A DNA stretch of 64,000 nucleotides from Effrenium voratum. Taxonomy: Eukaryota; Sar; Dinophyceae; Suessiales; Symbiodiniaceae. The translations under genes were made by a program, and so were the position numbers. The notes beneath the pieces are model-generated. The model saw only the letters and a program-made list of their open reading frames with translations, did not search any database and was not told where the DNA came from. Location of the stretch: assembly GCA_963377175.1 (NCBI GenBank), contig CAUJNA010001624.1, forward strand, positions 460,501 through 524,500, in the 5' to 3' direction. This document shows positions 24,144-36,077 of the stretch, piece after piece; position 1 is the first letter of the stretch; every line of letters starts with the position of its first letter.

Positions 24144-24225
24144 CTTCGACATCGACGCCTGGAGTCACACATCGCACCGTCTCCAGCTCCTGCAGCACCC
24201 AGTCCACCGTCGAACGGCTCCAGGC
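24144..24225 (-). CDS. Bmt2/SAMTOR-like, exon Z
   Basis: 82 nt between GGCAAG|GCCTGG and GTCGAAG|GATGAC (GA donor). Reads AWSRSTVDWVLQELETVRCV then TPGVDVE. Its last base joins the two first bases of exon A to give Gly, producing VDVEGLLDVGSS. The W..R...W helix lies where family members have a helix before motif I. Exons encoding the N-terminus were not identified with certainty; 29610-29716 can join in phase 0 if its GA donor is used. Confidence 0.7.
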
Positions 24226-24286
24226 CTTGCCTCCGACCGGGGCAGTTTGGAGCCAAGACTTGCATTTACCTAGTTGTTGTGGATGA

Positions 24287-24383
24287 CTCACTTCCTGAGT
24301 GGATGGGCCAAAAAAAACACTTTGCATTTGCGACTAAAATGGTCCAAACCCAAAAAGTATAAAGTCCAGGAACAGGAAATAAG
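24287..24383. mobile_element. MITE family B, copy 3
   Basis: 97 bp from CTCACTTCCTGAGT to a decayed right end AACAGGAAATAAG; ATGA flanks both ends exactly. Confidence 0.8.
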
Positions 24384-24389
24384 ATGAAC

Positions 24390-25974
24390 CAAGTGACTTT
24401 GGGTGTATCTCTGGGGAATCGTGCAAAACTGGGCGGGGAAAGCCTTTGTTTTGGGGCAGATGGCGGAGGGCTGCCTTTGGTTTGTTGTGAGTTGAACATT
24501 TCGTTTGGAAGGGGGAAAGTGGGGGTGCCTTTGGTTGTGTTGCTTGTTTGATGTGTGCTTGGGGCTGGGGAGCGGAGGCGAGGGTGTCGTTGTTCTTTGT
24601 TTGTTTATTTTGTTGTTGTTTCTTGGCAGAGGGAAGGTGTATCATGTGTTGCCTTTGCTGTTCACCTTTTTTGTGGGAAAGAAAGCATGGCTTCCTCTCA
24701 AAGCGCGCATTGTGAGCACTTTGACTTTGGGCTATATCTGCTCGGTAGAGGTTCAGGTTTCCCATGAACAAAGCAGTTTCCCCACGCAGGCTTAGGGACA
24801 TGAACGACGCCACCCCCATGACCTCCCCAGCTGTTAAAGTTGATGACATCATCGGTTGAGGGTCTGGCAGACTCCTGGAATAAACTGAAGCACCAACACG
24901 AGACTTCGAGACACGAGCTTGTGTCTCAGGGTGTTCTTGAACATGGGGCATGTACTTGGGTGTCTCAACATGGTGGACCCCTTTTGGTTTGGTACTTAAA
25001 TATCTAAAACAAAACATTGCATAACAAAACAGCATCACCAGCCAGGACCCGCCCAACAACTGCTTTTTTTGGACGGCACTTGGACGTTTAGACACGGCCG
25101 GAAGCAGTCGTTGGGGGGTGCTGGAAGTAAATGCCCATAATGTCGAACAATGACACAATGACACCTGCAGTTTGCAATGACACATGTCAGCTATGGCAAT
25201 GGATCCCATCAGTTTACAGCCTGTGCCGCCAAGACACCGCCGACCACCGGCGCAGACTTTCCTGAGGGGGGTTCCATGTGGTGTTGCCAGGTTTAAGAAT
25301 ATATCAACGATCCATCCCCGTGTCTGGAGCCATAGGAAATTCCAGCTCCAGCTGCTGTACGACTTTTTTCTGAAGGACCTCATTTTCTGATTGACATGCG
25401 AGAAAGACCTGGAGGAGCTTCACCAAACTGAACACAGCAACGACTAATCATAAATCATAAATCAACCCGAAACCCAACACTTGCTAGCTCTCAGCAGGAA
25501 ATGAGGGAATAACCCCAACAAACTATCCCCCATAAGGGAATCTACGTTCATTCCCAATCCCTGGCTCAGTCCCTACTGAGCACCAGCAAGTTAAACCAAC
25601 CTCCACAACCAGGCGTACTCACATGTCAGTTTTGAACACCCCGAAAGATAAGTTGCCAAAGCGGTCACTCGCTATCCCCAACGGGACGCATGGATGCCAA
25701 ATAGAGGTACCCCCCATGGGAAGCTTTGGTTTCTCACATCAACCCCGGACATGAGCAGCCCCAAGTAAGCAAGTCTGTTCAAGGACCTTTTGACCATTCC
25801 CGTGCAAGCAATCACTCGGACTATATGGAAACTAACCCAAGATCTGTGATACCAAAGTGGTTGATTCCCATGCCTACTACATAGTCAGCTTAAAAGGGTT
25901 TCCCATTGGCGGCTCAAAATGGCAACCCCAAACCCCACTTCCAACAACCATGGGGTACCTCTCAAATGGGTGTG
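24390..25974. other. stretch without exons
   Basis: No supported exon, although a 349-codon minus frame (25383-24334) spans much of it. That frame has mixed, low-GC composition and no domain I can name. At 25840-25905 a GTGGTTGATTCCCATG word recurs that is also near 54478 and 60020. Confidence 0.4.
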
Positions 25975-28900
25975 CTTCACCTGTATAGCTAACCAAGGAC
26001 ACCACCCTTCACAAACCAAAACGAAAATAAGCGAAGGGTTAGAACCCACCACCCATTTACCTGTATAGCCAACCAAGGACACCACCCTTCACAAACCAAA
26101 ACGAAAATAGAAGGGTTAGAACCCACCACCCATTTACCTGTATAGCTAACCAAGGACACCACCCTTCACAAACCAAAACGAAAATAGCGAAGGGTTAGAA
26201 CCCACCACCCATTTACCTCTATAGCTAACCAAGGACACCACCCTTCACAAACCAAGACGAAAATAGCGAAGGGTTAGAACCCACCTCCCATTTACCTCTA
26301 TAGCTAACCAAGGACACCACCCTTCACAAACCAAAACAAAAATAGCGAAGTGTTAGAACCCACCACCCATTTACCTCTATACCTATCCAAGGACACCACC
26401 CTTCACAAACCAAAACGAAAATAGAAGGGTTAGAACCCACCACCCATTTACCTCTATAGCTAACCAAGGACACCACCCTTCACAAACCAAGACGAAAATA
26501 GCGAAGGGTTAGAACCCACCACCCATTTACCTCTATAGCTAACCAAGGACACCACCCTTCACAAACCAAGACGAAAATAGCGAAGGGTTAGAACCCACCA
26601 CCCATTTACCTCTATAGCTAACCAAGGACACCACCCTTCACAAACCAAAACAAAAATAGCGAAGGGTTAGAACCCACCACCCATTTACCTCTATAGCTAA
26701 CCAAGGACACCACCCTTCACAAACCAAGACGAAAATAAGCGAAGGGTTAGAACCCACCACCCATTTACCTCTATAGCTAACCAAGGACACCACCCTTCAC
26801 AAACCAAGACGAAAATAGCGAAGGGTTAGAACCCACCACCCATTTTCTAACTCTATAGCTAACCAAGGACACCACCCTTCACAAACCAAGACAAAAATAA
26901 GCGAAGGGTTAGAACCCACCACCCATTTACCTCTATAGCTAACCAAGGACACCACCCTTCACAAACCAAGACGAAAATAGCGAAGGGATAGAACCCACCA
27001 CCCATTTACCTCTATACCTAACCAAGGACACCACCCTTCACAAACCAAGACAAAAATAAGCGAAGGGATAGAACCCACCACCCATTTACCTCTATAGCTA
27101 ACCAAGGACACCACCCTTCACAAACCAAAACGAAAATAGCGAAGGGTTAGAACCCACCACCCATTTACCTATAGCTAACCAAGGACACCACCCTTCCCAA
27201 ACCAAGACAAAAAATAGCGAAGGGTTAGAACCCACCACCCATTTACCTCTATAGCTAACCAAGGACACCACCCTTCACAAACCAAAACGAAAATAGCGAA
27301 GGGATAGAACCCACCACCCATTTACCTCTATAGCTAACCAAGGACACCACCCTTCACAAACCAAAACGAAAATAGAAGGGTTAGAACCCACCAAGGGATA
27401 GAACCCACCACCCATTTACCTCTATAGCTAACCAAGGACACCACCCTTCACAAACCAAGACGAAAATAGCGAAGGGATAGAACCCACCACCCATTTACCT
27501 CTATACCTAACCAAGGACACCACCCTTCACAAACCAAGACAAAAATAAGCGAAGGGATAGAACCCACCACCCATTTACCTCTATAGCTAACCAAGGACAC
27601 CACCCTTCACAAACCAAAACGAAAATAGCGAAGGGATAGAACCCACCACCCATTTACCTCTATAGCTAACCAAGGACACCACCCTTCACAAACCAAAAAA
27701 GAAAAGCGAAGTGTTAGAACCCACCACCCATTTACCTCTATAGCTAACCAAGGACACCACCCTTCACAAACCAAGACGAAAATAGCGAAGGGTTAGAACC
27801 CACCACCCATTTCCCTCTATAGCTAACCAAGGACACCACCCTTCACAAACCAAGACAAAAATAAGCGAAGGGATAGAACCCACCACCCATTTACCGCTGT
27901 AGCTAACCAAGGACACCACCCTTCACAAGCCAAGACGAAAATAGCGAAGGGATAGAACCCACCACCCAGCTATAGAGGTAAATGGGTGGTAAGTCGTTTT
28001 GGTTTGTGAAGGGTGGTGTCCTTGGTTAGCTATAGATGTAAATAACCAAGGACACCACCCTTCACAAACCAAAACGACTTACCGCCCAATTACCTCTATA
28101 GCTAACCAAGGACACCACCCTTCACAAACCAAGACGAAAATAGCGAAGGGATAGAACCCACCACCCATTTACCTCTATAGCTAACCAAGGACACCACCCT
28201 TCACAAACCAAAACGACTTACCGCCCATTTACCTCTATAGCTAACCAAGGACACCACCCTTCACAAACCAAAACGACTTACCGCCCATTTACCTCTATAG
28301 CTAACCAAGGACACCACCCTTCACAAACCAAGACGAAAATAGCGAAGGGTTAGAACCCACCACCCATTTACCTCTATAGCTAACCAAGGACACCACCCTT
28401 CACAAACCAAGACGAAAATAGCAAAGGGTTAGAACCCACCACCCATTTACCTCTATAGCTAACCAAGGACACCACCCTTCACAAACCAAAACGACTTACC
28501 ACCCATTTACCTCTATAGCTAACCAAGGACACCACCCTTCACAAACCAAAACGACTTACCGCCCATTTACCTCGATAGCTAACCAAGGACACCACCCTTC
28601 ACAAACCAAGACGAAAATAGCGAAGGGATAGAACCCACCACCCATTTACCTCTATAGCTAACCAAGGACACCACCCTGCACCAAACCAAGACGAAAATAG
28701 CGAAGGGATAGAACCCGCCACCCATTTACCTCTATAGCTAACCAAGGACACCACCCTTCACAAACCAAAACGACTTACCACCCAATTACCTCTATAGCTA
28801 ACCAAGGACACCACCCTTCACAAACCAAGACGAAAATAGCGAAGGGATAGAACCCACCACCCATTTACCTCTATAGCTAACCAAGGACACCACCCTGCAC

Positions 28901-29148
28901 CAAACCAAAACGACTTACCGCCCATTTAACATTTACCTCTATAGCTAACCAAGGACACCACCCTTCACAAACCAAGACGAAAATAGCGAAGGGTTAGAAC
29001 CCACCACCCATTTACCTCTATAGCTAACCAAGGACACCACCCTTCACAAACCAAGACGAAAATAGCGAAGGGTTAGAACCCACCACCCATTTACCTCTAT
29101 AGCTAACCAAGGACACCCTTTAAAAACACGAAAATAGAGCGAAGGGAG
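25975..29148. repeat. 79/60-bp satellite array
   Basis: About 40 head-to-tail units of a 79-bp repeat containing CTATAGCTAACCAAGGACAC, CACCCTTCACAAACCAA and GCGAAGGGTTAGAACCCACC. Variation includes AAAACG/AAGACG, GGGTTAG/GGGATAG and loss of a GCG. A 60-bp form, in which GAAAATAGCGAAGG..GAACCCA is replaced by CGACTTACCG, appears only right of 28045. One unit at 27968-28041 is inverted. Last units decay at 29110-29148. No open frame. Confidence 0.95.
27968..28041 (-). repeat. inverted satellite unit
   Basis: A single unit in reverse orientation (GGTAAATGGGTGGTAAGTCG and on to GGTTAGCTATAG) inside the array. It contains the reverse complement of the CGACTTACC word that marks the 60-bp units to its right. 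Confidence 0.9.
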
Positions 29149-29609
29149 TTACCTAGAAGCGGTTGCCTGTGATCCGCCGGCTTTGTTTAAACCCTCCAAC
29201 CAAATTGTGGGGCACCGAACAAGTTTCTCGCAGGGCAGACGATTTGTCTCATGGCCTCGGCGATCTGTTTTTGCCTCGCCTCTGAGTAAATTGTCGTTTT
29301 TTTCCCTCTATTCCCTCTAGTCATAGATTCCCTTCAAGGCCAACAGGGGAAGGAAGGAAGAAACGCATCATTCATGTGTTGGTACAAAACATGGTACCCC
29401 CGAAATTGTGCGGCTTTCCTCGTGTTTCCCTTAAACCCACCCAAACAAAATCGGCAACGTCAAAACCAAACCGCCCAAAAACGGCAACACCAAGACCAAT
29501 CCGCGCAAAAATGGCAAAACATCCCAAAGAGAGAGGGGCAAACTTGAAAAACCAAACCCACCCAAAAACGGCCACCAAACGAAGCCAAAAGCGCGTCGCG
29601 TCGCGTCGC
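29149..29609. other. spacer with short CAAAA-type repeats
   Basis: No exon. At 29456-29530 a 40-bp imperfect repeat (CAAAACCAAACCGCCCAAAAACGGCAAC-like, in shorter pieces) occurs two to three times. At 29318-29360 a copy of the TCATAGATTCCCTTCAAGGC dispersed word is present. Confidence 0.5.
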
Positions 29610-29716
29610 TTCCGCCGAAGGCGCGGTAGGCCTCCAGCTCCGCCTCACTGAGCTCCAGGCGCTGGCGCGCGCGCAGCGCCGAGTGGATGGCCTCCTGAGC
29701 CGCGAAGGCCTCCTTC
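29610..29716 (-). CDS. Ala/Glu-rich helical protein, exon
   Basis: Acceptor ACCCCAG|GAAGG. Reads KEAFAAQEAIHSALRARQ then RLELSEAELEAYRAFGG, almost certainly a long alpha-helix pair. It starts in phase 2, which fits the GC donor of 31203-31285. The end is either a GC donor (phase 1) or a GA donor three bases... later codon boundary (phase 0) that would suit exon Z at 24225. Product unknown. Confidence 0.6.
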
Positions 29717-31202
29717 CTGGGGTTGGCGGGTCTGCGGGTCTGCGTGTCCGGGTCTGGGCCGGTATTTGGCTCTGTGTTTGGGTGTGGGTCACTGGTTGGT
29801 GTGTTTGTGTGTGCTTTGTTTGTATTTGTCTGTGTGTTCTGAATGGGTGTGTGTGTGTGTGTGTCTGTGTCTGGGTATGTGTTTGTGGGGGGAAGGTGGG
29901 AAGGGGTTGGTCTCTGGGGCCGTGCTTTATTTGGGTGTGTTTGTGAATGTGTGTGCTCTTCTGTGTGTGGTTGTGTGGCTGTTTGTTGTATTTTTCTGCG
30001 TTTGTGTTTGTGTTCTTTGTTTGCGTGGTTGTTTGTTTGCTTGCTTGCTTACTTGCCTGTTTGTTTTGTTAAGGGTGCCCTTTTGCGGGCTGTGTTCAAG
30101 GGAATCCAAGGGGACACCACCCAGTTTGGGGGGTACCCCTATTTTGACACACAAAGTCCGAGAAAAAAGATGGTCTAAGAAACCAACAATTTCCATGAGA
30201 GAGTTACTTTTGGTGGATATCTGGGATAGTTCCCTGTAAATGCCTGGAGGTGCTTTTCCTTGCGGGGAAGGGGAGGGAGGGAAGGAGCGGGGAGGCTGGG
30301 AGCCCCGTGAGGTTTCCAACCTGAACGAGTTCTTCAACAAAGTGACTTGTCTTGTGTCTTTGTCCAGAATTGAGTCATCATACCAGGGGTTCATATATGG
30401 GTTCATATTCCTGATCACGGCACACAAATCCGTGAGCTCGCAATATGTAAGGCAAACATATCATATATGTCTGTGATATAAATTCGCTCCCCCGGTGTTT
30501 TGTTTGCAAACCAAAGCAACAGCTGGTTCCAATTCCCCTTGAGGAACTCAAAGGCACTCCAAAGGTAACTTTCCCATCGGGGTGACTTCTAGTTCAAGCT
30601 GAAACCCGGGCTCCCCAATGCTTGCCAACATGTGAATAAGAGACGCTGAGAGGATTTGTTGTTTTTTATTGGGTCATTCAGCTACCATACCTCACCGAAT
30701 AATAGCAAGAATGAAAAACCATCCCCCTCGTAAAGAACCTTCATGGCTTGAATCTCTCATCCCCCTTGGCCCGGCCCGGAAATCGGACGTGCCCTTCAAC
30801 CCCCCTGGATCTGTATGATGGACACTCCTATTTTTGCTATCATTCTTCCAGATTGTTTGACTGGACCCTAAAGTGGTGCATTTTGCTTTGAGGCCATCCT
30901 TTTGTATTTTTTTCAGGAACAACAAAAAGAGGGTGCTTCTCAAGATAGGCTTCGGTCCCCAAGTCGTTTGTCTCCTTTCGGCTTCCCTTTCAATACCTTC
31001 TGGTATCTCTTTTCTGCGCTGTCCTCAGATCCCTCGCTAAAAGTTGTGTGTGTTTTTTTTGTGGGCTATATGGAACTTCCCACTGAGCACTAAGAAGCTA
31101 AGAACCTAAAGATCTAAGGGGATGGCTGGGAACCACCAAGCTTTTGTGAGAACTTCTCAAATGTCCACGGCCCGTCCGTCTCTCTCCCTCTCGCTTGCGC
31201 GC

Positions 31203-31285
31203 CTCTGCCGCTGCAGACGCCGCAGCTCCTGCAGCCCCGCGTAAAAGCTGGCGGACGGCGCGGCAGAGGCCGCCGCTTCGCGCGC
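31203..31285 (-). CDS. Ala/Glu/Arg-rich helical protein, exon
   Basis: Acceptor AATTCAG|GCGCGC, donor GGCAGAG|GCGCGC (GC type). Reads AREAAASAAPSASFYAGLQ then ELRRLQRQ, probably a coiled or extended helix. Joined to 29610-29716 it continues LQRQRKEAFAAQ without a break. A family A MITE ends 22 bp before the acceptor. Confidence 0.6.
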
Positions 31286-31306
31286 CTGAATTGGCGGCGC
31301 GGTGTT

Positions 31307-31377
31307 CATAGGTGTCCTTTTAGGGGAAATAGATGGCCCTGGTAGATGATTCAACCACTCCAAAAAGGACACCTATG
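31307..31377. mobile_element. MITE family A, copy 3 (shortest, perfect target duplication)
   Basis: 71 bp, CATAGGTGTCC to GGACACCTATG, flanked on both sides by GCGGTGTT, a perfect 8-bp direct repeat. The best evidence that the family transposes and makes an 8-bp duplication. It is adjacent to a GC-rich exon. Confidence 0.92.
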
Positions 31378-33335
31378 GCGGTGTTTCGCCCGGTCTGCGA
31401 GGCTCCCGGGTTGGAATGCACCAAGACTTGCTGGTGACCGATCGCTTGGGAATGAGTGTTCCGGGTGTTGGGAATGAACCGGTTTTGGGGATTTCCGTAA
31501 ATGAAACGCGAGGGGATGGTTTATAGGGCTCATTCCCTCATTCCATGCCGAGAACCGGCAAGAGTGAAACAAACTTGCTGGAACATCAGCTTCCCCGATT
31601 GGTTCATCAGTTCTTGGAAAGACCATTACGGAGCAACCCTGGCGGCCAGAGAAGAAAAAAACACTCCAACTGGTGCTCTAGTACCCTGGAATGTTTTTTG
31701 TGGTGCAAAGAAGGTTAAAGTGCTTCTTGAAAAAGGACTTGGATCCTTTATTCAGTGACCAAAAAGGCAAAACTGATTTGGGAACATTTCTTGTTGTTTG
31801 ATTGATTCGACTTTTAATTAGTGGACAGGTTTTGTATGAACGTGTCGGGCCATGCTATATGTGAGCCGAACGAACCCTCGTTAACAGTTCATTGTGTGGC
31901 GTATTGAGACCGGTGCCATGGGATGAAAAACCTGAAGTTCTCCGAGTTTTGGATTGGAAGCCTCACCACCCGGGGGGCATGTGCACTCGACATGTAAATT
32001 CGACGAACGGACAAAGGTACTGGTGGGTCATGGTTCGTCGAGAAGAATGAACCACCGCTGCTGCCAGTCTCCAAAACGGCCCAAACAAACCTGGCGGGGC
32101 AGTAGCGTTGTTCCGGCTCAGGCGCAGCAGCGGCTCACATGAATTGACATATGCAGCCAAAAACACAGGCCTTCCTGAATCACGCACACTTTGGAAGAGC
32201 ATATATTGCAAATGCTGGCAGCGTACATCTTGGCAAATTGTTATGAATGGCCTGGTCATTCCTCTGCCCGCTTCAAGCATCGCCATCTGCTGAGGGATGT
32301 TTGGGGGGGTCTTTGCCAGCATAAGCCCGGGATAAGCCTAGGACAAGCCGTTAAGAGGTGAACAAAGCCATAAACCCCGTCCCCATTGACCCTATTAGGG
32401 TTTGCCGACGCGAGGTGATTCCCCCACTTTGCTCGAACCTTTGTTCCCGCTGGTTGACACAAGCTCGGTACTTTGCTCGTGAAAACCGAGGGTCCAGTCC
32501 AGTTCTCCCCAACACCAACGCATCCCATTTCCGCCACCGAAAACGCTCTCTTGAGCGCTTGCTGCGCTCAAGGAAGCCAGTCACACAAGAAGCCTGACGA
32601 AGACCAGTTCTAGCTCACATGTTGCCAATCAAAAAGACACATCTGATTGTGGCTCATGTTCAGCGAATCTGGTCAAAAGTCAAAACAGATCCCTTCTAAG
32701 GACTATTAGCCGCGTTTGTGTGACATAGGCAGGCCGTGAAACCGAAACGGGTCTTCCAGGGCCTTGACACGTCACCTTATATAATGAAGTCATAGGCCCA
32801 AGAAGGTGATGTTCGCATCACCAGAGACAGAGGGGGGGGGGGCACTGACCCACTTTTCCGTGTGGGCCTGTGCTTTTTGAGGGTACCCATGGATAGGGTT
32901 GGTCTAAAGAGGAACCAAGCACCACCCTGGTTGGGGCCTCTTCAAAATGATAAGGTAATCATGTGCATGGGAACAGCTGATTCTGAGAAGGCAAAGAGGT
33001 GCCCGTCTACAACATGAACGAGTCAGCAGGGAACGTGATCCAAACCCTGTTGACCATTTTGTTGGTCACTTTTGTTGTTTTGGGGGAGGTTGAAGAGGAA
33101 CCAAACAAAACTTGTTCTTGATGTGTGGGGGGAGGGTACCCATAGATAGGGTTGGTTTCAAGGGAAACCAACCTATCAAAACACTCTTCTTGTTTTGGGG
33201 AGCAGATCCCCTACTGTGGATGGACGAAATCCTGCACCACAAATAAAGCCCTGGTTCCAATGATTCCCCTGAAAATACCAACCAACAATGGTTTCAACCA
33301 TGGCTTCAAAGTGGTGCGAATTGGATTTCGTCTAC
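31378..33335. other. intron-like stretch
   Basis: One weak exon candidate on the minus strand near 32100-32145 (PLLRLSRNNATAPP before CGCCAG|GTTTG). At 32870-33180 two diverged copies of GGGTACCCATGGATAGGGTT-like sequence occur. Nothing else supported. Confidence 0.35.
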
Positions 33336-33390
33336 CAACATGCTCACTCGACTGGTCATGGCGCACCCAGGCAGGCTGCTCTTCCAGCTC
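33336..33390 (-). CDS. candidate exon, unidentified
   Basis: Acceptor CAGCCAG|GAGCTG, donor GTTG|GTAGAC. Reads ELEEQPAWVRHDQSSEHV, phase 0 at the start, matching the end phase of 36045-36077. No family recognised; short length keeps confidence low. Confidence 0.4.
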
Positions 33391-33437
33391 CTGGCTGAGT
33401 TCCGTGGATTGGTCAGGTAGACCACAGGCGACCGTTT

Positions 33438-33575
33438 GGACAAATCGATGGGTTGTTGGGGGAAATGGAGGGCATAACACCCATCTAAACCACACGTTTG
33501 GACAAATTTGATGGTTTCCCTGGGAAATGGATGGCATAAAACCCATCTAAACCCGTGGAACCCATCTATTGCTAA
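33438..33575. repeat. two-unit direct repeat
   Basis: Two copies of about 60 bp beginning GTTTGGACAAAT and ending ACCCATCTAAAC. A related copy lies at 48308-48352. Confidence 0.6.
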
Positions 33576-34483
33576 GCAAACTAACCGAAAAAAGGGTCCA
33601 GACTTGGTGCCCAAACTTGTTGGCCGGACTTCTTGTGAACCACTCAAGTGATGTTCCTAAAAGTTGCGAGTCCAGCAGCACTTGTCAAGACTGGTTCTTC
33701 ACCACAAATGATCTTCCGAACAAGTTGCAACTCCAGAAACTCGGGAACAGTCTTGGAGCTTCAGTTCTTGCCAGTCGGAGCTCTTGGTCTGGGAGCTTTC
33801 TGTTTTTTCTTTATTGTTTCTTATCTGAAAGAGATAACCGCCTGCGAAAGCCTCAAACTTCTAAAGTTGAAGTTGGTCTTATACAAATGGTCGGCCTTCC
33901 GCTTTTCCCTTTAAACAAACCTCAAACAGTGCCTTGTGTCCAAACCTCCGGTGCATTCCCACGAAACAAAAACACGTTGTTTTGGTAGGTGATTTTGCAG
34001 GGGACCCCCTCCAAACAAACAAGTAGGTAAGTAAGCAAACAAACAACAGACTAGAATGCTGCACTGGATGTTTGGAATGGAAACTGGTGTTTTTTTTTGC
34101 TACACAGGGTTCTTACACTTAACAAGGAGCCACACCAATTTGCATAGGATCCAGCCCCTCCCCGTTTCCAAACCTCCATCCCCCGGTTTCCCTCCAAACA
34201 GGCCTCAATGCGGCCTGGGATCCTCGCAACCCTGAAGCAAGGAATCCCCAAGTGAAGCACATGGTGAGCTCGATTTACCTCCTGGCGAGCTCCCTTTCCA
34301 CTTGACACGTTTGATCGTAGGGATCTTTCCACTTGACAGATCCTATGATAGTGGGGATCAAGCCAGGCTCTCGCCCTTTCATCCCCCCTCCGCTCCTCTG
34401 CAAGCAGCATGCCCACCACTCGGATTCTCTGCCGCAACTCTCCTGGGCGCCATCTTGAGGTGTGTTCCCCTGCTTTAGAGTAT

Positions 34484-34586
34484 CTCACTTCCTGAGTGGA
34501 TTGGCCAATGAAAACCTCAACTGTTTGTTTACCACTAAAATGCTCCAAACCCACAAAGTGTAAAGTCCAGGAACTCAGGCAGCGAG
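34484..34586. mobile_element. MITE family B, copy 4
   Basis: 103 bp from CTCACTTCCTGAGTGGATTG to ACTCAGGCAGCGAG; GTAT flanks both ends. Confidence 0.88.
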
Positions 34587-36044
34587 GTATCCTTTTCGGG
34601 TGGAAACCAAAGAGAAACCCTCAATTTGTGTTTCTTGTTGGTGGGTCGCAAACCTTTGGTGGGTAAGTTCGCTGCAATCTGCCCAGATCGCGGCGTGTCC
34701 TTGTTCAAAGCTTGAGGGTTTCTGGGGGCTCGTCTCAAGGGACACCAAAGGAATACCACGCATTGGGAGGTTTCCAGTGTGTGTGTGTGTTTTATGCTTA
34801 GCATGGACCAAAATTACTTTGATGCAGTTGGATGCCCCATCTGCAGACTCCGCCTCAAGTGCCAATCGAGTGACACAACAGGCAGATTCCACACGGGACA
34901 TCCACTGCTGTCTAGATTCAAGGGTGGCTGGATCTAGATGCGAATACGCCAAATCTGTCGGGGTAGGCTTCATGGACCAAGTCTATGTCAAGGGCTGATA
35001 CATATGGGCATGAATTCCAATTACCCTTTGGTGTACATATGTGTTCATCATTTCGGTGGGGATGCATGTCCACCAACCACTTCTGAGCAGGTTCCCATTA
35101 TACCTGTTCAAGGGTCGGCTGTTCCATCTGCCCTGCGTCCTCCCCCCGTCCAGGCACGAAGAAAAAACAAGAGAACCTGCGCAGATTCGACCCTTCGGTG
35201 TTTGGCGGGGTCCAAACTGAGTGCTGCACGTGCTATCTACATGTGCAGCTATGGCCGTTTTTTTTTCTGGTGGTCCCCCGGGGCCATGATCCAAACTGTG
35301 GCCGGGCTCATTTGTCTGTTGCCTGCAAAGGAAATCAGCTGGGTGTGGCTCAAAATCAAACAGGAGGAGTTACGCAGGTTTTGGTCCATGTTGCAACTTA
35401 CCAGGGTTCCATTTTGGTACCAGTTTTTTGAGCCACAGCCAGCTTCTCCCAGGGCACGCAATTGAAATGAATGCTGATAGACCCGACGCAGCTGGTTGCC
35501 GAAATGATATAATGGTTGGGGCACGTCTCCAAGATCACTGAAGCCAGTGCCTTGTCAACCGTACTCCTGTTTCAAGTTGCAACGCATTTGCCAATTAATG
35601 CATAGATGATAGATGCGCATCCCTACATCCCTCTGCCAACTGACAAATGGTGAACTCCGATACCATTCTCAAGGAATGCATCAATTCCCTCCTAGCCACT
35701 TCTGGCAAATACATTGGTCTTTGCCAGCCCCCAGATTTATACACCCTGCCATCTGGAAGAATCTATGTACCTCAAGTGCCCGGCAAGTGCCCGTCGGTGG
35801 GCTTCATCTTGGGGAGGGTATACCCCTTCTCCCACGGAACCTATGGGAAGGTACCTGGAAGATCCATTTCCTCTTGAGACCCCTGTCAGGTGCCATGAGG
35901 GAGTGTACCTCTCTCCACGACCCTTTAAAAATGGGTCCATGACCCCATTATTTTGGGTCATGATCCCATTTTTGAAGGGTCATGGAGACTCCAGGTACTT
36001 GATTTTGGCTGAACAAGCAGGGATATGCTGCCCCAGCCCTTCGC
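34587..36044. other. intron-like stretch
   Basis: No supported exon. A strong palindrome (CATGACCCCATTATTTTGGG and on to GGGTCATG) sits at 35939-35985. Confidence 0.4.
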
Positions 36045-36077
36045 TTGCAGCAGCGCGTCTTTCCGAAGCACCGTCGC
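36045..36077 (-). CDS. candidate micro-exon
   Basis: 33 nt between GCGTCAG|GCGACG and CTGCAA|GCGAAG (GC donor), phase 0 at both ends; reads ATVLRKDALLQ. The phase fits the neighbours at 36680 and 33390. Confidence 0.4.

Larger units (their letters stand above)
17139..24225 (-). other. Bmt2/SAMTOR-like methyltransferase-fold gene (five exons)
   Basis: Exons at 24144-24225, 21258-21376, 19955-20077, 18408-18496 and 17139-17230 join in phase without a stop into about 168 residues that follow the order of the Bmt2 family. Motif I is LLDVGSSYG, motif II VAVDLAPA, then GDFLQVEIQ, SFDGAVLSLVLSFLP, SLFVVEKSSL and the final AALEAAGF helix. In yeast the family member is a 25S rRNA adenine-N1 methyltransferase. 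In animals the homologue (SAMTOR) is a S-adenosylmethionine sensor acting on TORC1. Which role applies here cannot be read from the sequence. Donors are GATGAC, GACCTC, GACCGG and GCCTGG: three GA and one GC. Introns are 2767, 1180, 1458 and 1177 bp and contain MITEs. The start codon was not found. Confidence 0.8.

Noticed and set aside
24334..25383. 349-codon minus-strand frame
   Set aside because: Longest frame in the window, but no codon bias, no motif, and an overlapping family B MITE at one end.
25975..29148. CRISPR array
   Set aside because: Repeats are contiguous 79- or 60-bp units without unique spacers, in a eukaryotic context.
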